DNA from: an uncultured Bacteroidales bacterium
GTDB lineage: Bacteria > Bacteroidota > Bacteroidia > Bacteroidales > P3
Assembly: GCA_947303735.1 (NCBI GenBank)
Contig: CAMYZD010000010.1
Location: 1-35,763, forward strand
Reading direction: 5' to 3'
Length of the DNA: 35,763 nt
In this document: piece after piece, positions 24,601 to 34,400 of the stretch
How positions within the stretch are numbered: position 1 is the stretch's first letter
Layout: every line of letters starts with the position of its first letter
The notes under the pieces: generated by a model
Seen by the model: the letters and a program-made list of their open reading frames with translations, nothing else
The model's database searches: none
Told to the model about the DNA's origin: nothing
Position numbers and translations under genes: made by a program

Positions 24601-27600
24601 GATGCCTGTGCCGAATAATTGCTGTTACTTGCAGCCTTCACCGTCAACTGGAGGGTATGCAGCGCTCCTAGCGACGAGCTGACGGCTGGCAGCATAGCAT
24701 ACACCCTGTCCGTACCTTCGGCATACATATAGAGACTGCGACCCTGAGCCTGTCCCATATCGTCCGTATGATCCACCACGTATGGGTACTCGTAGGGATA
24801 TAGGCTGCAGCCACACACCCAGCAGGTGGGACGCTCACCCCTGCCCACACCCTGATTGGAGAAATCCTGTACGTAGGGCAAACTGTCTATCTCGGCGCAG
24901 GCTGTGTTGAACGAAAAGACCTGCGACAGCCGCGAGCTATCATCGCCGCAGATGGCACGGACGTAGACATCGTACCGGGTAGAGTGCGTCAGATTGTAGA
25001 GCCGCACACTGTCTGCCCAGCAGGCCACCACACTGCCCGTACCGAGTACAAAGCCTGCGGGACCGTACTCCACCTCGTAGCCCTGCGCCCCGCCGCCTTC
25101 CCAGCACAACAAGGCAGAAGTAAGCGTGATGCCCGTCGCAGTAACATTCTGCGGACGCGGGCACAACTGCAGGTAGTCCAACATCAGGTCGTCCACATAG
25201 GCCGCCCCGCCGCTCACCAGCATCAGCGCGATATGCCTCCCGTCGCCACGATAGGCTCCCAGCGGCACCTCGTGCAGCTCCCACGCATAGAGTCTCGAGG
25301 GTGCCACCCGTGCCACCTCCACAAACGTATTCACGTCCATCGGGTCATCCATAACACCCACCCGCAGCCTGTAGTCAAAGCGGCCATAGGTATAGAAACT
25401 CACCTGCAGACGTCCTGCCTCCACACCTATCATGGGCGTAGCAATATAATAGCCGTCGCAACTGGGGAAACGAAGCGACCGCTCCCCGCTATAGGCATAG
25501 TCGGTACTCACGTAGGGCGTAGGGTACCTGTTATCAACGCCATAATCTCTCCTGTACCAGCAGGGCTCCACGGTGCTGTACTCCGTCGAGGGGGCTTCAA
25601 AATCCTCAAAGTCCACCACATATGGCAGCGTATCGATGCCGGCACAAGCTGTAGCAAACGAATCCTCCACAAAAAGGCTGTCGCCACCGCAGTGGGATAC
25701 CACCCGCACCACGTAGCGACTCATGGGCAACAACGACGACAGGCGGCAGCTGTTGGAAAAGACCTCCGTATCGACCACATTCCAAACCGTGTCCGCCTCC
25801 ATCCGGCAGAGCACCCTCCAAGACGTCTCCACGCCACCAGGCACCCATTCCAGCTCGACATAGTCGACACCTACCACCCCTGTCACCAGTGTAGGTCGCG
25901 AGCAGTCGCTCTCTATGGCACACGGCATCGAGTGAAACGACACAGAAGGCCTATACCGACTCAGCGTATTATTCCCCGACATCACATTGTCCGTCGAAAA
26001 ATGCACGTCCGTTTGATAGCCGTATATCGTCTTATTGTCGTCCAACCGTGTACTATAGCCGTAGCACATGGGAGACTGTATTGTTGCTCCCAGAGTGTTC
26101 ACTATAGTAGTCACCACCAAATTGTTCACGCCATCCCACGAGAAGGGACGGTCGAACTCGAAATGCACTACGCCTTCGCTCCCTGCCGGTAGCAGGGCGG
26201 GGTCGAAGACACAATCCCACTCCCGCACCGTCGCCATATCGGCCACCGAGGCATAGCTGGTATCGGTAGTAGTCGAGATATAGATGCTGAGTTCCAAGTC
26301 GCGCCTGCTGTTGGTATACGTATAGTCCATCCCAGATATCAGTCCCGGCACCACACCCGAGTCGACCAACTCGTGGGCAGTAAACAGGCTTTGGCACACC
26401 GTATAAGGGTAATAGTACGACACTGGGACACCCGTCACACAGTTGCTGTCCCCGCCCACCGTCACCGTGTCGACAGCCGCCGTATCGCCCAACTGACAGG
26501 GCATTCTCATCGTTGTAAACAACACGCTGCTCCAGTCACCAAGGCTGTCATTGGCACACTGTGCTCGCACCCACACCCTATAGGCTGTGTTGGGCAGCAA
26601 CCCCGTTAGCAAGAACTGTGGCTCGGTACAGGAAAGCAGAACACCTCCCGTATCGGGCCACGAGCCTGGCTCCGTCGTGTCGTCCGGCACTACGTACACC
26701 TCATAACCCATCGGCACATTCACTGTGCCCATGCACGCCCTCCATACCACTCGCGCCCCCGTGGTGCCCGTATGCGTCACCTCCAGATGGCGCACCTGCT
26801 GGCAGGCAGCCGCCTGCGACACCACGAAATTGTCAAACGACACACTCTCCCTTCTTATATTGCTCCCCGCATCCCTGATGGCAATATAGCTGCCGCTATG
26901 ACCAGCAAATTCCACCACACATTCCTCCCATTCATTGGAAGCCGCTGTCACGGTGCTGACTGGGACAAAGCTGCCTATGTCCGAAGGATTCGCCATCACA
27001 CCCACATCAAACGCATTCGAGAAACCCGTTGGCGCCTTACAACTGAACGAAAGCTGCAGCCCAGTCATGGGCGACACCGCTTCGTCGATGCCAGGAAGCA
27101 CCACATAGCAGTATGGTCGGGAAGAAGTATTCCAGCCTAGACACATAGTCGAAGAATCCCAATTCTCCATCTGAACCGACACATCGCCATGTGTCGAGAG
27201 CACCCTCCAACAGGGAGGCAAAGTGCCTGCAGACACAGAATGGAAATCCTGCCTGTAAGGTATCGTCAGCAGGCCACAGGGGGTGTGCACCCCCAACGAC
27301 ACAGTGTCCAACGTGTCGCCGTCACACAAGGCACGGACATAGACCCTATAGTCCGCATCAGAAATCAGCCCCGAAAAGACAAACGCCGTATCATTCACCA
27401 TATACTGGGCGCCCTGTCCGAACGACTGAGCTGCTGTACAAAGTTCCACTAGCCATTCCGTTGTCGCCCCTTGGGTGAAGTCCGACCATTGAAGTGTAAA
27501 TCCCGTAGGAGTCAGTGGGTCTGTATGCAGCCACACAGGCTGAGGGCAGACAGGGGTAGATATCAGCAAGTTATCTATCGCCGCCGGAGGCTGATGACTC

Positions 27601-28187
27601 TCATTCCCTACATTATTCCAAAAAAACACCAAATTAAAGGTGTCGGCCTCCTCCAGACACACGTCATAGCTATGGCTCACCCACACGTTCGACGAACACA
27701 GCGGCATTCCGCCGTCCACCGCTATATAATCCTCCGAGATATTGAGGCCGCTACCGTAAGGGTCGTAGATATCATAAGGAATACGCCCCATCCCCTCTGG
27801 TACCACGCCCGCTATCAGCGGCACGTCGACAGGCAGTAGCAGCACACGCAAAAAGTCAAAGATAATGCCATATCTCATCAAGCCGTTGCATCGCCAGTCG
27901 AATGCGATGCGGCTAACTCCTCGTGGCAGCACAACCCTTTTATAGGCAAACACCACGCTACGAACATTATCGTAAGCATTGATGAGGCCGTTATCTGTGA
28001 TGAAAAGGCCATTTCCCATCACACTGCCGCCGGCACCCACCATCCAGTAATTAGGCTGAGAGCCATTGACCATCTGCCATCCCGATGTGTCGGTCGGGTG
28101 GTCGAAATCGCACCAGTATACCGTGTCTTGTGCCCATGCTATGGAATTAAAGGCAATGGCAACTGCCAAAAATATCCTTTTTTTCAT
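21609..28187 (-). CDS. Giant secreted Fn3/choice-of-anchor surface protein A with T9SS sorting domain
   Basis: This 2192-aa protein has a signal peptide (MKKRIFLAVAIAF to about residue 19, AWAQ). About nine fibronectin type III-like modules begin near residues 213, 460, 760, 1007, 1281, 1555, 1834, 1922 and 2013, each opening with a Cys-x-x-Pro-type linker and containing a T.YDVYVR.ICG-like strand. Between them are larger beta-sandwich modules of the choice-of-anchor J/MAM-like kind (LPYxxDFE...CW) and a repeated SISFLYNS/CTIYMGHTTL module, giving a period of about 250-300 residues. The last 80 residues form a type A T9SS sorting domain (LSPNPSRGDVELLLP...MAGRTIL...LPQGAYFVHI). It is probably exported by T9SS and attached at the cell surface as an adhesin or scaffold (inference). 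It is a colinear paralogue of the gene upstream, and residues 2013-2105 are encoded by DNA identical to that paralogue. Confidence 0.9.
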   Translation of the reverse strand: MKKRIFLAVAIAFNSIAWAQDTVYWCDFDHPTDTSGWQMVNGSQPNYWMVGAGGSVMGNGLFITDNGLINAYDNVRSVVFAYKRVVLPRGVSRIAFDWRCNGLMRYGIIFDFLRVLLLPVDVPLIAGVVPEGMGRIPYDIYDPYGSGLNISEDYIAVDGGMPLCSSNVWVSHSYDVCLEEADTFNLVFFWNNVGNESHQPPAAIDNLLISTPVCPQPVWLHTDPLTPTGFTLQWSDFTQGATTEWLVELCTAAQSFGQGAQYMVNDTAFVFSGLISDADYRVYVRALCDGDTLDTVSLGVHTPCGLLTIPYRQDFHSVSAGTLPPCWRVLSTHGDVSVQMENWDSSTMCLGWNTSSRPYCYVVLPGIDEAVSPMTGLQLSFSCKAPTGFSNAFDVGVMANPSDIGSFVPVSTVTAASNEWEECVVEFAGHSGSYIAIRDAGSNIRRESVSFDNFVVSQAAACQQVRHLEVTHTGTTGARVVWRACMGTVNVPMGYEVYVVPDDTTEPGSWPDTGGVLLSCTEPQFLLTGLLPNTAYRVWVRAQCANDSLGDWSSVLFTTMRMPCQLGDTAAVDTVTVGGDSNCVTGVPVSYYYPYTVCQSLFTAHELVDSGVVPGLISGMDYTYTNSRRDLELSIYISTTTDTSYASVADMATVREWDCVFDPALLPAGSEGVVHFEFDRPFSWDGVNNLVVTTIVNTLGATIQSPMCYGYSTRLDDNKTIYGYQTDVHFSTDNVMSGNNTLSRYRPSVSFHSMPCAIESDCSRPTLVTGVVGVDYVELEWVPGGVETSWRVLCRMEADTVWNVVDTEVFSNSCRLSSLLPMSRYVVRVVSHCGGDSLFVEDSFATACAGIDTLPYVVDFEDFEAPSTEYSTVEPCWYRRDYGVDNRYPTPYVSTDYAYSGERSLRFPSCDGYYIATPMIGVEAGRLQVSFYTYGRFDYRLRVGVMDDPMDVNTFVEVARVAPSRLYAWELHEVPLGAYRGDGRHIALMLVSGGAAYVDDLMLDYLQLCPRPQNVTATGITLTSALLCWEGGGAQGYEVEYGPAGFVLGTGSVVACWADSVRLYNLTHSTRYDVYVRAICGDDSSRLSQVFSFNTACAEIDSLPYVQDFSNQGVGRGERPTCWVCGCSLYPYEYPYVVDHTDDMGQAQGRSLYMYAEGTDRVYAMLPAVSSSLGALHTLQLTVKAASNSNYSAQASHILVLGVCQTSGDIRSFTPFDTITLTPTPTLYEVPLDGAAGLGSYLTLLSYAAARQPGWDGSAYQNCVYIDSLVLEPIPACQRPRNLVSASLSSTSATLSWTELDSPTSWQVEYMPHGRPIGTGSRIITSVNPFTVTGLTPSTYYDYYVRSICGMGDTSQWSIVPGHIITQQIPATVPYQYDFDSLSEWGSWQTLSNSPISWYRGGTEGMPAPGMFISADSGSSRCTSFGTLVNAVIYRDIDFGYHDSSYMLSFSASVGGAHLGNLYYDGLAVFLVNPDSLPAEPMNLNAHSPWGALDNLTLLANIYGVPEWTDYSIVIDSLVGVHRLVFYWYSKTNYLAPPTSGLAAAVDNINIRYEECQHPYSLRATDVTAVSASIAWHGTADGSYRVSLLSQRGAPLATDTVVGPSIHYNNLVPFSTYKVRVSRLCDGYSTPSSPLLTFSTSACTEGSVDTIGDPLHPSSNDELPAVIGSRYSYTQQLVLASELQGRGEVTSISFLYNSAYSLTAKTNCTIYMGHTTLNSFSSPFDYVSPSMMEVVYVGDLNCSKGWRRILLDSPFAYDGTSNLVIAVDDNSQTPFYSDYRFAVSGTPSTMALTLFSNEDNIDCTSLGTLNAFSGGRNTCSYRNVMKIEMCEPNPCPKPLLCAPIVRTGNIILRWQGTSDRYLFGYRMAGSDQWIEDDRLLTDTLFTITNYNFGSDYVYYVRQYCGTDDISNRAIGLFDPSNIPCLPPVGLHLIEADNRSAAFAWMPDDNNISYRLHVWGGYGYDTIVTTYLASGMVDGLTAAKRYYASVEVRCEYIDQPSIWSDTISFMTESCPDATDLEALEVHGNSALIDWQCDEGPEQWLVEWGRQGFDQGTGITVQADHHPFLLTGLTGETTYDIYVRSVCSADYVSESWSNRLTITTEYSGVSEVVGADRVHLSPNPSRGDVELLLPDLPSAVSVEVVDMAGRTILTRRLPAHTERATLSTDALPQGAYFVHIVGEDLVTVKKLLRE
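21871..22152 (-). repeat. 282-bp perfect repeat, copy in giant gene A
   Basis: Base-for-base identical to 28725-29006 in giant gene B, same orientation, offset 6854 nt. It encodes one complete Fn3 module. Sequence just outside both borders diverges at once, as does the rest of the two genes. Confidence 0.95.
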
Positions 28188-28435
28188 AAACGAATTGTTT
28201 TTAATTGATTTTGCAGGTTTATTATCGGAATAATAGTTATTACATCTTGCTATGGTTTTATTTTTCTTGTTCTATAATATTAGACGCAAAAAACCATAAA
28301 AACCACTACTCAAGAAAAAAAAGTTACATTTTCGTACAACACACTATAATACAAGCATCTATATAACATTAAAAAAAGTTAATAACACAAAGTGGGTAAT
28401 GCTTATCTGTGTGAATCCCTGACTGACGGACTAAC

Positions 28436-28467
28436 ATATCAACGTATCAACATATCAACATATCAAC
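28436..28467. repeat. Octamer array (ATATCAAC) at the 3' end of giant gene B
   Basis: Four consecutive 8-nt units: ATATCAAC, GTATCAAC, ATATCAAC, ATATCAAC. The last unit runs into the gene B coding sequence and supplies its stop codon (TCA at 28463-28465 on the plus strand). A related array lies upstream of the same gene at 35145-35207. The remainder of the 28188-28435 gap is A/T-rich, and no promoter box was recognised for gene A. Confidence 0.8.
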
Positions 28468-31400
28468 GAATTATCAGTTTCTTCACCACACTGTGACGGT
28501 CGCCGATGATGCGTACATAGTAGGTTCCTTGAGGCAGCAGAGAGGTGGCGAGGGTGGTGTGTTGGGTTTGGGCCGGCAGGGTATAGGCCTGCATGGTGCG
28601 GCCTGAGATGTCGAAGACTACCACACGCACGGCGCTCATGTCGGCAGACAGTGTGAGCTGCACGTCTCCGCCGGTGGGGTTGGGATGGAGCTGCAGATAC
28701 GGGTCGTCGGGCTTGCCGTCAATACCGCTGTACTCAGTGGTGATGGTCAATCGGTTGGACCAGCTCTCGCTCACATAGTCGGCACTACATACCGATCGGA
28801 CGTAGATGTCGTAGGTTGTTTCGCCCGTAAGGCCTGTAAGGAGGAAGGGGTGATGGTCGGCTTGCACGGTGATGCCAGTGCCTTGGTCGAAGCCTTGCCG
28901 GCCCCACTCCACCAGCCATTGTTCGGGACCTTCGTCGCACTGCCAATCGATAAGGGCGGAGTTGCCATGCACCTCAAGGGCTTCCAAGTCGGTGGCATCG
29001 GGGCAGAAGTATGAGACGAACGAGATGGTGTCACTCCAGATGCTGGGCTGGTCGATATATTCGCACTGCACCTCTACGGCAGCGTAGTAACGGGTGGCGG
29101 CGGTGAGGCCATCGACCGAACCGTTGGCCAGATAGGTGGTGATAGTGGTGTCGAAGGCGGTGTTCCACACACGCAGGCGATAACAGATGTTGTTATCCTC
29201 AGGTATCCAGGCGAAGCTGGCTGACTGGTTGGAGACGCTGAGCAGGCGCAACCCCAAAGGCGGCAGGCAGGGAATCTCAGCGGTGTTGAAGGTGCCTATC
29301 GACCAATTGGAAACGCCCTCGCCGCAATATTGACGGACGTGGTAGACGTAGTCGCTATCGAAATAATAGTTGGTGAGGGTAAAGAAGGTGTCGGTAGTGA
29401 GGATATTGTCTTCGATCCAGCGGTCGCTGCCCGTGAGGCGGTAGCCTACGAGATAGCTGTCGCTGGTATTGTTCCAGTGCAGGGTGACGTCGTTGGCCCG
29501 CACACGAGGCATGCGGAGTTGGGGACGTGGGCAGCCGTTGGGAGGACAAATCTCGACATTGAACACATTGCGATAGTCGAGCACGGCTCCTTCCACCACA
29601 TAGGGCGGGAGTGAAGAGAGGGAGGTGCAGTCGATGTCGTCGTAATTGCTGTAATAGACGAGTGACATGGGGCGGTAGGTTTCGGACGAGGCAAAGGCGA
29701 AGGTGTAGTTGTGCGAGCGGGCGCTATTGTCGTCGATGGCTATTACCAAATTGTCGGTACCATTGTAGGCAAAGGGAGTGCCCAGCAGGATGCGGGTCCA
29801 CCCCTGCGAGCAGTTCAACGAGCCGATATAGACCACCCGCAGGTCGCTATGCGGCACTGCGTCGCTGAGCGAGGTGAAGGAGCTAAGGGTTGTATGCCCC
29901 ATATATATAGTACAATTGTTCTTACTGGACATGCGGACAGGCGAGTTGTAGAGGAAACTGATACTGGAGATATCGCCTTCGCCACTCAGTTCCGACGCGA
30001 GCACGATCTGCTGGGTGTAGGAGTAACGGTAGGCATTGCAAACGGGGAGGTAGTAGGTGGACCCACGCCACGAACCATCCACCAGGTCGGAGGTACCTCC
30101 GATGCAGGCATTCGTTGAGAAGGTGAGAAGCGGAGAAACCATGCTGCTCACGGTGTCGCACAACTTCCTGACTCGCACTCTGTAGGTGGTGCCAGGCAAA
30201 AGGGCGTTGTATTGCATACTGTTGGTATGCACCGTGTCGTTGGCCAGCAGGAACATGTCGGTATTGTATAGCATCACTTGGTAATCGGCAACAACAGGGC
30301 CATGCCACGCTATGGTGGCGGCTCCCGAGGTGACGGCAGTGGCTTGCACATTGTAGGGATGCTGGCAGGTCTCATATTGGATGCTGACATTGTCGACTGC
30401 GCCGGGTGTCGTATAGATGCCCGCTCTGCCATACCAGTAGAACACCAGTCGCCACACGCCCCTCAGGCTGTCAATGGTGAAGTGGTAGTCGCGCCAACTT
30501 CTCGAGTCACGGATGTTGGCCAAAAGGGTCAAGTCGCCCAAACTTCCCCAAGGCGACTCGTTGGCATAGTTCGACGGTATGTTGGGGATGGCTACAGGCT
30601 CGACCAAAAACACGGCCAGTCCGTCGTAATCGATTCCGCCTGTAGGATTGCCCCCCTCGCTGGCGCTAAAGGAGACGACATAGCTGGTATCGCGGTTTCC
30701 GAAGTCGAAATCGCGATACACAGCTGAGTTTATCACCGTGTTGGAGAGTATGCCACGGGTTGCGCCGCTGTCGATGGAGAGATAGATGCTGGGGGCTGGC
30801 TGCCCGTCGTCCGCACCCCTACACCAGGTGGCAGCGCAGTTGGAAAGGGTCTGCCAATTGTTCCACTCGGCCACCGTGTCAAACCCATATTGGTAGGGCA
30901 CCGAGGCAGGTATCTGCTGGGTGACTATGAGTCCGGGGGTGTGGCACCACTCCGAGGTGTCGCTTTCGCCACAGATGCTGCGCACATAGTAGTCGTAGGT
31001 GGTGGCAGGGGTTAGCCCTGTGATGGTGAGCGAATTGGTGCTTGTCGTTTGGCTCACGCCACTACCGAGGGCACCCCCGTGGGGCATATATTCCACCTGC
31101 CAACTGGTGGCACCCGAGCCGCCACTCCAAGCGATGGTGGCCGAGGTGGTGGTGAGGTTGGTCACTGTCAGTCTGTGGGGACGTGCGCAGGTGGGTATGA
31201 GTTCGACTGCTAGGCTGTCAATATAGACGCGGTTGTTCAACGACCGACCCCAATGCGTAGAGCGCAGGGTGATATATCTGCCTCTGCCCGCGGCGCCAGT
31301 CAACGGCACCTCGTAGACCGTCGGGGTCGGCGTAAGGGTGATGGTGTCGAGCGAGTTGAAAGTGGTGAAATCGCCCTCGGTCGAACACACGCCTACAATC

Positions 31401-34400
31401 AGTTCGTGCGAGAATATCTCGCCGTAGTTGGTATCACTCGATGCCTTCACCACCAACTGCAGCGTTTGGATGGCGGCAACCGAGGCATCAACTCCGGGCA
31501 ATATGGCATAGGCGTTGTTCAGATAGAGCGCTCGCCCCCTGCTCAGCGCCCCCATGGGCATATAACTGACTACCGAGGCGTTGCCACATACCCAGCACTT
31601 GGGATAGGGCAACCCGTCCAAATCCTCGAAGTTTTGGGTATAGGGCAGCGAATCAATCTCGCCACATTGGGTGCTGAACGTGGCGACAAACGACCACCGT
31701 GAGGTGTCGTCGCCACAGAATCCGCGCACATAGACATCGTAGTCGGTGGAATGGTTGAGCCCCCGCAGCGTCACGGTGTCAGCGTTGCATGCCAGCCGTG
31801 TGCCCGAACCGAGGGCAAAGCCTGCAGGCCCGTACTCCAACTCGTAGTGTCCCGCCTCGCCACCGTCCCACTGCACCTCGGCGGTAGTACGGGTGATGAT
31901 GCCAAAGGTCAAGTTACTGGGACGGGGACAGGTCTGGATATAGTCGATCAGCAAGTCGTCGATATCAACAAAATCGTTGCCCAGCATCAGCGCAATATAT
32001 CGTCCCTCACCTTCGTAGCTGTCCATCAGCACCTCTTTCTGCTCCCATTGGTTCAGCCGCGTGGGCGTTACGCAGGCCACCTCCTCAAAGGTGGAAAAGT
32101 CGGTCGGGTCGGTCATCACGCCAACCTTCAACCGATAGGAGACCAAGCCTTTTGCAAAAAAGCTGACCTGCAGACTGCTCACATCCATCGCCATAGCGGG
32201 CGTAGCGAAATAAACTGGCCAAAAATCCGACCAAGAATGCTCTAACGACAGCTTGTGGATACCCGAATAGGCACCATTATTAGTAGTAATGTGGGGATAA
32301 TAGTTGTTGGTATAGCTAGGCTGAGGTATGCCTCTGTACCAACAAGGTTCAAAAGCTTCACTACGACCACATTCGGCATAGAAATCTTCGAAATCCTCAA
32401 ACAACGGCAGCTCATACACACTGGCACACAAGGTGGTGAACGAAGCTATGCTATAGAGGCTGTCGCCCCCACAATGGGGCACTACACCCACCCTGTAGTC
32501 CGTATTGGCATCCAGCAGCATCAGCTGATAATGGTTAGCGACCACATGGCTGTCGGCCAGCGTCCACACGCTGTCGGCCGCCTCGCGGTAATATACGCTC
32601 CACACACTATCGCGGTAGCCCGGCACCCAATCCACCATGGCATAGTCCTCCCCCACGCCCTGCACCGTTACGCTAGGCAGCGCGCAGGTCGCCAACTCGG
32701 CACAACCCATCGTATGGAAAATCAACGAAGGGCGATAATTACTCAGATGAGCGGTGCCCGTCTGGGCATTGGCTGTGGTAAACGGCTCCTCGATCAAGTA
32801 GCTGCGCACAGTTCGGTTGCCGACCACCTGGGTACTGTTGCCGAAAAACGAAGACGACTGCAGTGCTCCCAAGGAGTTGTTGATAAAGGAAGTAACCACC
32901 AGATTGTCCACCCCGTTCCACGAGAATGGGCGGTCCAACTCGAAATGCACCGTGCCGCTATTGCCGGCAGCATACAGGGCGGGACCATACACACGGTCAG
33001 CAGACGTCACCTCCAACAAATCTTCCGTCGAGGCATAGAGGCTGTCCCTGGTAGTCGACACAAAGAGGCTCACCGTCATATTGTGTGGGTTGTTCGAAAA
33101 GGTATAGTCTATGCCCGTTATCAGCCCTGCTTCCACACCCGCTGCATGCAGCTCGTCGGCGGTATAGATACTTTGGCAAAGCGAATGGACATAGATGTTC
33201 GACACTGGCACCCCTGTCGTGCGGCTGCTGCCAGTACCCAGCGCACTAGTGTCGGCCGTAGTGCTGTCGCCCACGACGCAAGGTAGTGGCAACGTGGTAA
33301 AAACCACACCCTCCCATTCGCTGTAGGCACTGCTGTCACACTGCGCGCGCACCCATGCCCTATACGTAGTGAGAGGCTGCAAACCCCACACCGTGCAATG
33401 CGGCTCGGTGCTACTGAAATGCAGCGAGGCGCTATCGGGCCCCGATGGGTTAGTCTCCATAGTATCCACCTGCTCAACCCACACATCATAACCACTCGGC
33501 TCATGCACCGTGCCATGCTGCAAGCTCCACTCCACCCGCGCACCTGCCGCATTGGCTTGGCTCACCATCAAATGCTCCACCCGCTGGCAGGCAGTTTGAT
33601 GGGTAATTACAAAATCGTCAAACCGCACATAGCCGTTCACCCAATCGTTGCCCATATCCAAGAGGGCAATATTTTCACCACCATAGCCGTCCATCTCCAC
33701 CACACACCGCTCCCACTCGTCCGAATTCACCACCACTCGGCTCACCGGCACAAAGCTGCCCACATCGCTAGCATTAGGCAACAACCCCACCAAAAACTCA
33801 TGCGAAAAAGGCAGATAACTCGACTCTCGCGAGCAACGGAACGACAACTGAATATTGCCCGACGGGGTGGCGCTCTCATCCACGCTCGGCAACACCAAGC
33901 AGCAATAGCCCGACTGCGCGATGCGCCACCTCAGCACCTTGCCTCCATCGACACTCCGCACATCTGCGTTGCCACCCGTCCTCAACACCCTCCAACAAGG
34001 AGGCAACGTCCCCACTGCAACCGAATCAAAATCTTGAATATAGGGCAACGAGCCGAGTCCTACACACGGTGTATGTACATGCACCACCACAGGGGTGGTC
34101 GAATCGGCACCACACAGCGTGCTCACATACACCCAATAGTCCGTATTGGGCATCAGCCCCGTAAACTCTGCCGAGGTATCCTGCACCACTTGTGTGGCCC
34201 CATGTCCGAAAGGCACGGTGGCAGTGCACAACTCCACATGCCAGTCCGACGCGTTCCCCTCACTATAGTCCCGCCAATTCACCCTCAATGCCGTAGGGCC
34301 GAGCGGCGAGACAAACAAACGCATCGGCTGCGGACACAACGGTCGCGACACCACCAAATTGTCCACTGCCGCAGGATGATCCCATTGCAACATAGAGCAG

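Noticed and set aside
21871-29006. Insertion sequence or composite element formed by the 282-bp direct repeats
   Set aside because: The repeat is coding (one Fn3 module) in frame in both genes, has no terminal inverted repeats and no transposase.
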